Of a stretch of 64,000 nt of DNA, positions 23,000 to 34,219 are shown piece by piece. The notes under the pieces are model-generated. The model was not told where the DNA came from and did no database searches. It worked only from the letters and a program-made list of their open reading frames with translations. Source of the DNA: Rhizoclosmatium globosum (lineage: Eukaryota > Chytridiomycota > Chytridiomycetes > Chytridiales > Chytriomycetaceae); assembly GCA_002104985.1 (NCBI GenBank), contig MCGO01000082.1, forward strand, positions 114,818 to 178,817, in the 5' to 3' direction. Made by a program: the position numbers and the translations under genes. Every line of letters starts with the position of its first letter. Position 1 is the first letter of the stretch.

Positions 23000-23997
23000 A
23001 TGACAGACCTCGGCCCCATCCTCTTTTCTGTCCAACTCAGCATTCAGGGAAATCAGTTTACCAATCTGACCTCCACAATCACAGTCCCTCCAGTCCCTCC
23101 AACCCCAACCGAAGACCACGCAACCTACTTTCTATGGCCTGGAATCCAACCTGGTTCAAACGGAAACAACTTCCTTCCCATCGATAACGGTAAACCCCTA
23201 CCTCCGCCCCACCTTCAATCACCACACCCTTCCATCACAACTAACCATCACACGCCAAATCGAAAACAAAAAAAAAAACAGGCGTCCTCCAACCAGTCCT
23301 CACATTCGGCCCTACATGCGCCCCAAACCAAACCCCTCAAATGCAGAAATCAAATTACGCAGGATGGGCCGTCTCCGCGCAATACGTGAACACCTTCGGG
23401 AAATACCCGGGATACATGGATTGTCTCGGGGGTCCGTTCATGGACGTCCAGCCCGGGGATAACCTCGTCATGGAAATCTCGTTGATCCCCGGTACGACCC
23501 GTTGGTACCAAAAAGTGACTGTTGCGGGAACAAAGAAATCCGTGGATTATACGATTGATATGTTGGGGCAGGGCCAGGGTGTCGCCGAATGGATTATGGA
23601 GTTGTATGGACTTGCGGTTCCGTTTGATTATACTGTGAGGGATATTTATTTGGAGGTGGAGAAGAGTGGGGATGAGGCGCTTTGTAAGGAGCCGTTTAAT
23701 AGTGATTTTCGGAATGTTACGTGTGCGACGCCGGTTTTGTCGACGGATGGGAAGAAGTGTTTGGTTAGTTCTTGTACTTATAAGGCTCCGTCAAGTGGGA
23801 AGCCAGTCTCTGTGTCATCAGTGGTGAGTCCAATGACTACTTCCAAGACTACTACCGCTGCCGCAAAACCTGCTGTAACTACAGCAGCTAGTGCTCCAAC
23901 TAGCACTGCAAAGTCAAGCAGTAGTTCAAGATTATCTCCAATGTCGTCATACGCTGTTTTAATTCCTCTTTTGATTATGGCTATGACTCTCTTCTAA
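23000..23997 (+). CDS. Putative cell-surface protein with C-terminal anchor signal, 301 aa
   Basis: Two exons, 23000-23189 and 23282-23997; the intron ends in an A-rich run plus CAG. The body (about residues 35-220) has aromatic- and Gly-rich motifs such as FLWPGIQPG and GVLQPVLTFGPTCAP, with paired Cys, in the style of secreted beta-sandwich proteins; I do not recognise a named family. It is followed by a Ser/Thr-rich stretch (about 225-285) and a hydrophobic C-terminal tail, the usual layout of a GPI-anchored wall protein. The oddity is the N-terminus: no clear signal peptide follows the first ATG, so an upstream exon may be missing. The 3' end converges on the helicase gene, 134 nt away. 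Confidence 0.65.
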
Positions 23998-24131
23998 TAA
24001 ACTCAAAACCTCTTACATCTGTTCCACCACGTTGCATCAATCTACTTAAGAACGAAATGTATTCAGCGGAATCTCCCCCCCAAAACTACCAAAACCATAG
24101 ACTCCAAAACCACCTCTCCCGTCGTCCCAAA

Positions 24132-26663
24132 TCACCTCCAAAACCTCCCCTCCAAATACCCATCCAACCCCCCAAAAAGCGTCTTCAAAGCCTTCACATC
24201 CTCTTCCCTCAAAGCCTCCTTCCCATCCAAACTCAACCCCGTCTTTCCCTCTCTCACCATCTCCATATACTCCATAATCCCCCACCACCGGTCCGGAAGC
24301 TTCAACAGCTTCTTCGGCCTCGTCACAGCAACGTACCATAAATTCAAATCATCCCCCCACGCCTTCAACCCCCACTCCATGACTTTCTCCTTCGGCTCGT
24401 TTGTGGGGGGAACCTGTGTCCCGCGTCTGAACCCCGCCGTGGAAGAATCGTCTCGCTTCTTTTCTTTGGGTTCGAGGTCGATGAAGTCGTCGGAGACTTC
24501 GACGTGGTCGTATTCGAGGCCTTTGGATTGGTGTGCGGTGCTGAGGATTATGTCGGCGGTGTGGAGGGTGTGGTTTGGGGTTAGGATGGAGGTTTCGAAG
24601 GATAAGATTGTGGAAGGGGTTTCGTCTTGGTAGGTTTCGACGAGGGTGATTAGGAGGACGTATTCACCGAGTTCGCGGTCTTGGACGTCTTTTTCCTTGG
24701 TGGTGGGGAGGAGGGGAGGGCGTGGGTTAGTTTTGGATTAGGATGAGGGGGGTTAATGAAGGTGACTTACAAACTCTTCAAATGTTTCCCATTCGTGAAA
24801 TTTGGGGTTGATGGGTTTTTGTTTCTTCCATAATCTGTACACGTCGAGAGCATCTTTCATTTTCCCGTGGTATTCTTTTGCGTTTCCGTTGATTGCAATG
24901 CGTAGAGGTGGCGTCGACGGGTCTGGGAAACGTTGTTTATGTTTCGCCAAGGCTTCTAAGCCTTTCATGATCAATTTCAGACCGGACCGAGCAATAATTG
25001 TATATGGATATGGAAGCTCTTCTGAAGCGGATAGCAAAGTTCCTGGGGTTGAAGAGCCACCAACAAGGCAGTATGGGTTGAAGTCTTTTGCTTGTGGAGA
25101 GTTTGATTTCATCCAGAGGAGTGTATTCGCAACACGAGCGACTGTTTCGCCGAAGCGAAAAGAGCGGGTGAGGGAAAAGTCAGTGAAGGAGGTGAAACCA
25201 GATTGGTTTGAAGCCTCAAAGTGGTTTTGGATTTGAGCGAGTTCTTTTGGGCGGGCGCCACGGAAGTAGTAAATGGATTGAGCAGCGTCACCGACTATGA
25301 AAATGTTTCGAGTGCGGGGGTGGGTGTTGAAGGGGTTTTTGGCGAGTTGGACGACAAAGAGGTCGAGTTGACAGGCACTACTGTCTTGAGATTCGTCCAT
25401 GAGGATAGTGGTGATGTAGGGTGGAAGGACAAAGTTGCCGAGTTGGGCGTACTTGAGGTACGCATCGTGTGTTATTGGGAATTGGCCTGTCCACATTTTG
25501 TCCCAGATTGCAGCGGCAGCGTCCACGTAGAAACGACCTTCGGGAAATTTCCAATCGCTTTGGTGTTTTAATTTTGCAGGGTAATATGTCAGCCAAGTAT
25601 CACTTAGTTTTTGGCGAGGATGCGAGGATCGGTAAAATGTTTCCAGAGTTTTGAAGATCTGTGTTGATTGATCAAAGTTAGATTCTTGATGGACACAATT
25701 TTCGGACAAATATCAATTTCCGATATCTCATAAATTTGGCCGCGTGTGATAAAGGAAACTTACATAGAAACAACAAAGCTGAATTCTCTTTTGCATAGCT
25801 TTCGCCGACTCTGCCGCATTCGCAGAAGTAACAGGGGGACCTTTAAAGTTGTGTTGCATCCAAAGTCTGACAGTATTAGAATAATCGCGTTCAATCTTTT
25901 TGATGAGTTCATGGTCATCGACGGGAACGAATTCGAAAGAGGGCGAAGGTTTAGTCATGTACTGCATAGCAGCGCCGTGCATGGTTCTGCATTGGACCAT
26001 TGGGCCCAGGTGTTTGAAGCGTTCCTCGGCGTCAGTTTGGGCAGCCTTGTTGTAGACGATGTAGAGGATTCTGTGTCTGTTTTTTGTGAGGGTTTCTGCG
26101 AGCAGTTGGAGGGTTGTTGTCTTTCCCGTTCCAGCACCGGCGACAATTCGGACAACGACGCCGCCTGAGTTGTGGTTGAGGGTGGCTCCAAAGTCGATGA
26201 TGCGCTGTTGTTCTGGCGTTGGATTGCGCTTTGTTTGTGGCTGTTGTTGTTGTAGTTGTAGTTGTTGGTGTTGGTGTTGATGTTGTTGAAAAGGAGGTGG
26301 ATGCGGAGGAGGATCCAAGTCGTCGTTGACCAGATCGATTACGCAAGTTGAACGAGTTGGACCAGTTGAACCAGTTGAAGAAGTTGAAGAAGTAGAGTTC
26401 GCAGGCGTCAAGTTTGCTCTGGTTGTGCGTGTGCGTGTGCCCTGAGTAGATCGAGTTGTCTGAGTAGTCGACCGCTTCACAGATTGAACAACAACAACTG
26501 ATTGAAAGTCGGAATCGGAGTCGGAATCGATCGTCACAACTGGTACTGGAACTGGTACTGGAACCTGCTTTCTCGCACGTGTTTGTCTTGTTGAAGTTGT
26601 TGAAGTTGTTGAAGTTGAAGTAGTTGATGGTGGTTGAACAGCTTTCCTCTTTCGTGGCGGCAT
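24132..26663 (-). CDS. UvrD-family superfamily 1 DNA helicase (FBH1-like), 783 aa
   Basis: Three exons: 26663-25764, 25658-24771, 24695-24132; phases are all zero. Residues 1 to about 140 are Thr/Ser/Gln-rich and disordered. The helicase core follows with GAGTGKTTTL (Walker A), YNKAAQTDAEERF (Ia), RTMHGAA (Ib), LMDESQDSS (Walker B), GDAAQSIYYFRGA (III), LTRSFRFG (IV), STAHQSKGLEYD (V) and LNLWYVAVTRPKK (VI). Motif spacing and wording are closest to FBH1-type helicases, which dismantle Rad51 filaments, but no F-box is visible. Two SUMO-interaction-like motifs sit in the disordered N-terminus: VVTIDSDSDSD and CVIDLVNDD. It is divergent from the LAG1 gene, with only 81 nt between the two start codons. 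Confidence 0.88.
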
Positions 26664-26744
26664 TCTTCTGTTTAAGTACTCTGTTTCGTGTTTGTTTTTC
26701 TTGTTCAAAAACCCAACTTGACAGCAACAAAGAAAGAAAGAAAG

Positions 26745-26909
26745 ATGGGATTCATTCTTCCGCCGTACGTCGACCTTCCCAACGACTACTTTATTGTTCT
26801 TGCCTGGACAGCCGCCTGGGCAAGTGCTCATGCTCTGCTTTACCACACTGTTATTACTCCACTCGCGAATGCCTACTTTGTCCTGCCTTCTTCCACTGCA
26901 TCACCTGTC

Positions 26910-26971
<62 letters not shown>

Positions 26972-28210
26972 GCAACACGCATCAACAGACTCATCCCTCA
27001 AACAACGAAAAGGGAAGAAAGTAGATGCAAAGGAAGAACCAGTCAAACAGCAAGTCGACGAAACAAAGGCAATCTTGGGTCTTCGCAAAAAGTACTCTAA
27101 TGCTTTCTGGAAATGCTTTGTCTACTCCGTCTCAACCCTCGTCGGAGTCATTGTCTTTGCTGAAGACTCGTGGTGGCTGCACCCTGCTGAATGGATGCTT
27201 GACTACCCTGACCCTACAACGTAAGGTTCATTTCTTTTAAACACGCCCCTGGAATTGCCCATCTCCTGCAATCATATTGTATGGCGTAAAAGTGTTCATT
27301 GCTTTATTTGACGTGGAGCCGTTGCCGTTGATCATGCATGTAGCGATTTGTGTGATGTATACACGTTCAGCCTCTTGTTCACTCGACGCAGCGACCTTAT
27401 GTACGAGAGTGAAGCGAACCTACCTCTTCGAACCACTCTGTATAGCGATAGCGAGCCAAAGTCAGCAGCAGAGCTCCTCACATACCAGTTGGCGAACTGA
27501 TGTCAAACAATCTCCATCGCGCCACTCCCTCCATTATTAATCCATACCCCCCAAAAATTGTGTTTACCAGGTGGCTCATGAAAACATACTACTATGTCGG
27601 TTTCGGGAGCTACCTGTACCAAACCCTTACTCTCATGTCCCACCCAAAGCAATCTGACTTCTGGGCTGTCGTCGTGCACCACATTAGTACTGTTTCCGTT
27701 ATGGCTGCCAGTTACGCTTTCGGGTTCACACGTATCGGTGTCATTATTTTGTTGTTGCATGATTGCAGTGACCCCATCATGGAGTTTGCAAAGTGTAGTT
27801 TGTACCTCAAGAAGCAAAAGGTATGTTTGTATTTTTGAATCTGTATGATTGCTTATGGATTCAATCTACAGACGGCAGACAACTTTTTCACGCTCTTTGC
27901 TATCGTCTTCCTCCTCACAAGAAACGTCTTGTTTCCATACGTGATTTATTGTGCTCATGAACACTCCATCTTGGAGGATGGTACTCGAATGCCGAGAGGA
28001 TTCTCGTTCTGGGGTGACTTTTGTTTGGGTTGTTTGTGGGTTTTGGCCGTCCTTAACATGTACTGGGGTTACTTGGTGAGCTACCTTGCGAATGTGGTCT
28101 CAAATTCTATGGGATGACTAACTTAATAACTAATGCAGATTGTCAAAATTGCGGTCAAGACAATTGTGACGGGAGAGGTGGAGGGTGATATCCGCGAGGA
28201 AGATGATTAG
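26745..28210 (+). CDS. LAG1: LAG1-type ceramide synthase, copy A, 333 aa
   Basis: TLC-domain acyltransferase of the ER that joins a fatty acyl-CoA to a sphingoid base. Exons: 26745-27220, 27571-27820, 27872-28075, 28139-28210. The Lag1 motif is intact: VVVHHISTVSVMAASY, then FTRIGV and LLLHDCSDP, including the His pair and Asp residues needed for activity. About six hydrophobic segments are visible and the C-terminus is acidic (GDIREEDD), as in many Lag1 proteins. A 21-residue polyglutamine tract lies in the loop between the first two membrane segments. Intron 1 is about 350 nt, far longer than other introns here. The gene is followed on the same strand by a full paralog with the same three intron positions. 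Confidence 0.92.
26913..26975 (+). repeat. CAA trinucleotide repeat coding 21 glutamines
   Basis: Nineteen CAA codons followed by CAG and CAA inside exon 1 of LAG1 copy A. The near-pure CAA run suggests recent slippage and a probable length polymorphism. Copy B has a Ser/Pro-rich linker at the same place and no such tract. Confidence 0.95.
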
Positions 28211-28589
28211 AAAATAGGCCATTGCATCCTACGATTAGGATATATAACGTATGTTTTATTTGAGCTGTAATTCGTACCTACGAGTTTATATATGGTGTTT
28301 GTTTTTTGGAAACCTGAATAGTTTTTATTATTACTTTGTTGCACGATATATTATTACGATATATTATTACTCTACTTGATTCGATTTATTTGTCCCTCGT
28401 GCTCACTTACGTACGAGTACCCCCTTGTCTGGGTTGGTATATTTGTCCATGTACCCGCCTGATTGGGTAATCGCCGCAAGCAAATGAACAGAACCTCGGA
28501 AAAAGGGTACAAATACCGCCCTTGTCATTTTTTTGTTGGTGATTGTGTGGTTCTCAAACCTTCCAAAAGAAAAACGAGGAGATCCGATA
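28211..28589. other. Spacer between the two LAG1 genes
   Basis: AT-rich 3' region of copy A, then the promoter of copy B. The phrase ACGATATATTATT occurs twice in a row near 28345. No gene is seen. Confidence 0.5.
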
Positions 28590-29805
28590 ATGAAGCTCCC
28601 TCCATACGTCGACTACCCCGGAGACGTATACGCAGTCATCTTCTGGACAACCGCATGGGCCGTTTCCCACTATCTCATTCACCGAGGAATCATTACACCC
28701 CTTGCAAACGCTTGGTTCCCATCTCCCCCCTCACAACCCACCGTAATTGAGCCCTCCGAAACCTCCTCCACCATCTCAATCGACTCCCCAACGAAATCCC
28801 ACCCCTCCACCACCTCTCTAACCCACCGCCGCAAACCCTCCGAATCAAGCAGCAACTCCTCCTCAGACTCCGAGTCCGCTCCACTCCTCACCAAACCAGC
28901 CTCCACCCCAGTTCCCAACCCGAAAAAGTCGTCGTCCTCAACACAGGGAATTAAATCCCGGTTCTCGAATTCAGTCTGGAAATGCATTGTCTACGGCGTG
29001 TCAACCGTCATTGGCGTGTGCGTCCTGGGGCAGAGTGGTTGGTGGTGTCAGCCTCCAAGTTGGATGCAAAACGAGCCTGATGAAACAACGTAATCGATCG
29101 TTTTTGAGTCACATTCCTCCCCCCTTAACCCCACCACCCCTTGTCCTGTATCTAATGCTGTTGTAGGTCGCTTATGAAACTGTATTACCATATTGGATTC
29201 GGGAGTTATCTCTACCAAACGCTAACGGTAGCGTCGCACCCGAAGCAGTCTGACTTCTGGGCAGTGGTTGTACACCACGTCAGTACAGTATCCGTTATGG
29301 CAGCGAGCTATCTCCTCGGGTTCACGAGAATTGGAATTGTGATTCTGTTGTTGCATGATTGTAGTGATCCTGTTATGGAGATTGCCAAGTGCTTTTTGTA
29401 TCTTGGGTGGGAGAAGGTATGTTGCTTGTTTTTATTTGTAGGGGTGTGGTTTAATGGTGGTGTATTAGGTTGCTGATGTGATGTTTACGTTGTTTGCGGT
29501 TGTGTTTTTGGTAACGAGGAATGTCTTGTTTCCGTATGTGATTTATACTGCGCATGAAAACTCGATTTTAGAGGATGGGGAGCGGATGCCGAGAGGGTAT
29601 GGACATTGGGTTTTGTTTTGTTTGGGATGTTTGTGGATTCTTGCGGCGTTGAATATGTTCTGGGGTTACTTGGTGAGTTACAATCCTTAATTTTAGAAAG
29701 AAATGTTTGAATTAATTTGCGTTCTAGATTATCAAGATTGCTGCTATGAAGTTGATCACAAACGATGTTGTTGGAGATATCCGGGAAGAAGATTCGGAGG
29801 AGTAA
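28590..29805 (+). CDS. LAG1: LAG1-type ceramide synthase, copy B, 343 aa
   Basis: Tandem paralog of the gene at 26745 with identical exon structure: 28590-29089, 29167-29416, 29469-29672, 29728-29805, and the same phases. The Lag1 motif is preserved (VVVHHVSTVSVMAASY, FTRIGI, LLLHDCSDP), as are the paired membrane segments and the acidic C-terminus (GDIREEDSEE). It differs from copy A mainly in the loop after the first membrane segment, which is Ser/Pro/Thr-rich. Two divergent copies usually mean different acyl-chain preferences or expression; that is inference. Intron 1 here is 77 nt, against about 350 nt in copy A. Confidence 0.92.
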
Positions 29806-30421
29806 TGTTTGGTTCTTTGTCTTTGAGTTGAGTTTGCATTTGTGTATCTAAATAAATTAAGTTTGTTGTCTCTAATCATTTGAAGCCTATTGGAAGTGGT
29901 GCCCTGGGCGTGCACTGGAGACGGGAGTCGGAGGCACGGGAGGGGCACAGAATGAGAATATTGGAAAGAAGTTATTAAATTTATTCGTGTATGTTAACTC
30001 ATCATTATTTTGTACACTTGAGAGCTCACTGTCACCCAGTATCTCGGTTGCCCGGGAACTGGCTTCCAATAAAGCCTTCGCTGTGGCAAATCCCTCATTA
30101 CAGCAAATATGCGTATCCGCCACCGTTTAGAAATACAGTGTCTCTTATCACTGCAAACGACCCAATTTGGGAGCGTGCCCTGTCTTTCCAATCACCACTT
30201 TCGGAAACTTCCAAGAAAAAGAAAAAGAAGGTTTCCAAGAAAAGCCCCCAACCACCAAAAAACAGTGATGGATTCCAACTCATCGACATCCGGCTTCCTC
30301 CTCGCCGGAGACAGAGCCGAAAGCACGGCCCTGGATGTCAAGTCATCGCCTGAATTGATGGCTTCAGACGACATGTGAGTCCTTGGCTCCTTGCACCGAA
30401 CCAGCCTGACAAACCCTTCAA
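29806..30421. other. Intergenic with a possible untranslated or alternative first exon
   Basis: Between LAG1 copy B and the DUF1003 gene. An open frame from ATG 30268 runs 36 codons to a GTGAGT donor at 30375. It looks like a first exon, but its phase does not fit the DUF1003 frame through the only nearby acceptor (30404). I therefore start the DUF1003 gene at 30422 and leave this piece unassigned. Confidence 0.35.
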
Positions 30422-32575
30422 ATGCCCCTCGAACCAACCAAACTAAATCAAAACCAAAGCGACATTCTCAAACACTCAACCGTCTTTGGCGCCAGCATCA
30501 ACGTCAGCCCAAACACGGGCTCCCCCTCAAAGAAAACAGCCGCGACACTCCCTCAAACAACCTGTCCCATCTGCGACCAACTACTTCCACAACCTGTCGA
30601 TTCCCTCACTGTCGAAATCGGGACCCTAAAGCCTCGATTCCTCCGCGAGCTCAAGAAGATGCACCCCTTGAAGCAGCTCCCACCATCTCACAGGGTATGC
30701 ACAAAGGATCTCGCAATCCTCATGCAGAACCGCATCGAAACTCTCTTGGAGCAGGACCAGAAGGAGTTGTCCCGCCTGCAAAACGACGCCATGAAGAATC
30801 TTGGGGAATACGAGCAACAGGAACAGCATTGGCAGAAACAGTTTGAACAGGGATGGACGTTTGGTGAAAAGTGCGCAGATAACGTGGCGAGGTTTGGTGG
30901 GTCTTGGAAGTTTATTGGTGTTCTTGTTGCGTTCTTGTGTTTCTGGGCTTTTACGAATGTGTGAGTGGGATTAATGTTTTCATATGCCTTTGCTGAAGTG
31001 ACATATTTTATTTTTTGGTCTTTATTCAGGCTTTTGGGGCAACCTTGGTCTACCGCAACACCATGGGACCCGTACCCATTCATCTTGCTCAACTTGTTCC
31101 TGTCCATGATTGCCGCACTCCAAGCGCCTGTCATTATGATGTCTCAAAATCGTCAATCGCAGATTGATCGTATCCAAGGAGACTTTGTGTCAACTATCAT
31201 CTTGCGATCAGAGCACCAAGTCCGTCACGTCAATGCCAAATTGGACCATTTGTTATCTGAGCAATGGAGGCGCTTACTAGAAATCCAGCAAACTCAAACA
31301 GATTTGTTGCAGATGCTTCAGTATCGTCACTCGACTCACATTCATCATGAGGATGCAGCCAAAGTGATGAGTAATACTGGATTCCAAGCTACTAGTCAAA
31401 CTGACATTGATGCGTCCTTGTTTACTGACCCAAGAAGCACTCCTGGTAATCCATTCGGTGTTATTCGTGGGGAAAGCTTCTCTTCCATTCCGGGAACTAT
31501 GTCTTTACTTCCTGGATCAGCCATGTCTCGTCCAGCAGAGACACACTGGTCCGTGGAAACACACCCAGATGATCACGTTCGGATGTTGCTTGCTGTATAC
31601 TTTGGTTTGGATCATAGCCATTCACCTTCATTGGAAGACTTGTTGTTTGCTCACTGGCACACTGACGGAGACAACTTCTTGGGGATTGTGAATGGCGTGA
31701 AAGTTGAAGTTAGACAAGCTTCATCAGTTGTTCGCCGTGTCGTGTATGATCTTACTTTCAACGATCCCTCTGCTTCTTTGGATGACGTTTTGGCCGGTGA
31801 AGGCACTGTGGAGTTGAGAAATGACATGGACGTTAAGTGTATGGAGCAAGTTGGTAAGTTTGTGAGGCATATAATTTGAGAACAAGGAATTGAATATTGT
31901 GTTACTTTAGGTCGATACCTTCGAATCGAAATCCACCACAAAGGTCAAGCCCCAACCGTCTACGGAAACGGAGACTTACCTCCTCGTTACAAATCCACCT
32001 TTGTCAACAAGCGTGAAGACAAAATCACCGATTTTTGGAAAGCAAGACTCACGAAAATCAACTTCACCTACTCACCACCACACCAAGTCGCCGTCCTCAC
32101 GCTCGCCGAGGGTCAATTCTGCGAACGTATGCGTGTCGACTTTTTCCCTGAAAATAACGTCAATCATGCGAAAGTGTACATGCGCCGATTTGAACCCTCT
32201 ACGTTGAAAAATTTGGAAGGGTCTGGGCAGGGCGTTGACGAAAGTGTATCGTATTTGAAGGAAGTTGTAGGCCCGCGTCCACTAAGCAGTAAATGGCTTC
32301 CTGTCGCTCATGCGTTGTGGCCTGAGAACGCGGTACCTGGGTCAAACTTGGTTCCTGATGCGCATGGGCCTGCATCTGGGGGTGGTGCGGTTGCTGGAAC
32401 GGGAGGGTATGGAAGTGGAGATGATGTGATTGTTTCTGGAGGTGGTGAGGGAGGGGAGATGTTGATGGAGTCTGGACTTGTGACTGTTGAGTTTAAGGAG
32501 AAGTTGGTTGGGCCTGGGGTTTATGTTTTCTTGTGTGATGAGACGCGAGTTGCGTTCAGAGGTGTGATTGTTTGA
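30422..32575 (+). CDS. DUF1003 membrane protein with N-terminal zinc-finger-like motif, 675 aa
   Basis: Exons 30422-30960, 31030-31853, 31911-32575. Residues about 40-100 carry CPIC, then a conserved HP and CTKDLA, a CxxC...H/C pattern seen at the start of bacterial DUF1003 proteins. The DUF1003 core follows: FGGSWKFIGVLVAFLCFWAF (split by intron 1), then DPYPFILLNLFLS and APVIMMSQNRQ, giving two membrane helices with both termini probably cytosolic. The remaining 400 residues are a soluble domain of unknown type with a Gly-rich loop near residue 610. The function of DUF1003 is unknown. The start is uncertain because a possible upstream exon does not fit in phase. Confidence 0.82.
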
Positions 32576-32954
32576 TTTTGTTTGCTCGTTACTTGCAGTA
32601 ATTATTGGGGCTGAAGTTTCTTTCATAAAAACGTATAATTATTTGGGAGATTTGATGGAAACTTTGATTCTTTTATCAAGACATTGTCAAATGAGGTTTG
32701 GGTAGCTGCTTGGTTATTGTACATTCACCAGCCAGGACATCAATCACAAAGACTGAGATATAATGCCGCCCTAATTCAGTAGTTATCTCTTTATCTTAGT
32801 GGCCATCAAGTTGGTGGTGGCAAGTCTTATCCTCAAGACACCTCGATGCATGTCACACAAATTTGTGAGCAAGAAAAAATTATTAGCACGCGCCGATTTA
32901 AATGAGTGCGGGCTTCATCATCTCTGCCAGTGAAAAAAGTAGTACACAGTCTAC
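32576..32954. other. Intergenic, promoter of the Ser-rich gene
   Basis: No gene seen. It separates the DUF1003 gene from the Ser-rich surface gene on the same strand. Confidence 0.5.
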
Positions 32955-33839
32955 ATGAAGTTCATTTACGTCGTCGCTCTTGCCGCTGCTGCTTCAGCTC
33001 AGTACGCTCCATACGCACCGGCTGCTCCATCTGTTGCTCCAGTGAAGCCAGTTACCACTGTTGCTTATGTTCCACCAGTTATTGTTGCTCCAGCTGGAAA
33101 CACTCCATCTAACTCTGGTTCAACTGGTTCTTCTGGATCTGCTTCTGGATCCAACTCTGGCTCTTCTTCTACTGGATCCAACGGCTCTGGATCCTCTTCT
33201 GGTTCTTCTTCCTCTTCCTCTTCCTCTGGATCATCCTCAGGAAACACCTCTGGTTCTACTGCCTCAGGATCTAACTCTGGTTCTTCATCTTCCTCTGGCT
33301 CTTCCTCTGGTTCGTCATCTTCTGGCTCGTCTTCTGGATCTGGCTCCTCTTCATCCTCTGCCTCATCCTCTGGTTCTTCTTCCGGTTCCAACAGTGATTC
33401 CAACACTGGCTCTGGTGCTGCTGGAACCAACTCTAACTCTGGAACTGCCCCTGTTGCTTCCCAGGCCGGTCAGGTAAATATATTCTCTTGAAATTTGCAG
33501 CGCGTGCTTCTTGCAATTGAACATTTAGACTAATTTCCAACCTTTCACTTGTAATAGTCAATTGCCGCCGCCGTCACCACCGCCGCTGCTGTTGCTACCT
33601 CGGCCGCTTCTGCTGCTGCTTCTGTCAAGGCCACCACCGCTGCCAGCACCACCGTTGCTGCCGCCGCTTCCACCGTCAGCTCTGCTGCTGAAACTGGAGG
33701 AAACATTGCCTTGGGTATCTTCTGTTTCCTTTCTGCTGTTCTTTTCATCACAGTTCTTGTCGCTGCCGGTGCCATCGGAAAGAAGAAGGACGCTGAAGCC
33801 CCAGCTGCCGAGCCAGCTGCTGGCGCGACCTACGTCTAA
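32955..33839 (+). CDS. Ser/Gly-rich single-pass surface protein, paralog 1, 266 aa
   Basis: Exons 32955-33473 and 33558-33839. A signal peptide (MKFIYVVALAAAASAQ) is followed by a short Pro/Val region and about 110 residues that are almost only Ser and Gly with scattered Asn and Thr. After the intron comes an Ala/Thr/Val/Ser-rich stretch, then one membrane helix (ALGIFCFLSAVLFITVLVAAG) and a short basic tail (GKKKD). The layout, signal peptide plus extended Ser-rich stalk plus one helix, is that of fungal wall-stress sensors or mucins, but the Cys-rich WSC head is absent. A paralog lies at 35414 with an F-box/ankyrin gene between them. Role at the wall is inferred. Confidence 0.82.
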
Positions 33840-34219
33840 ACAATTTATAGATTATTTTAGAATGATTCTCGTGTAAGGATCACTGTTTTCATATAGTATC
33901 ATATAGTTTCTCGGAAATGAATATAGAATCGTTTCCTCTCCTTCTTTTGTTTTCGCTTTAAACAATGTATCAGATGACTCCCATGGTTCATAAGCTTCAA
34001 TAATTTAGCATGAATGATGAAGCCATTGAAAAATGACCAGGCTCGTTCGATGTTGTCCCTGATGAAGTTTTCATGGGTGTGTTGAGTTGGATACACCCAA
34101 GATCAGTCTTGCAGTTTTTTATATCCTTCCCAGTTCAATTTTCTGACGTTGCATTGATGTCGCTGAATCTGAAGCTTGGTGGTGATCGGATTCCATAGGG
34201 TAAAACCCTCAAGAAAGAC
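33840..34219. other. Intergenic
   Basis: Between the Ser-rich gene and the F-box/ankyrin gene on the same strand. No gene, RNA or repeat was recognised. Confidence 0.5.

Noticed and set aside
30391..30846. Plus-strand 151-codon frame at the start of the DUF1003 gene
   Set aside because: It reads the DUF1003 exon in the wrong frame and loses the CPIC motif.
33061..33477. Leu/Pro-rich and Glu-rich frames over the Ser/Gly stalks
   Set aside because: Repetitive Ser/Gly codons give open shadow frames on both strands; the same shadows appear over the paralog at 35414.
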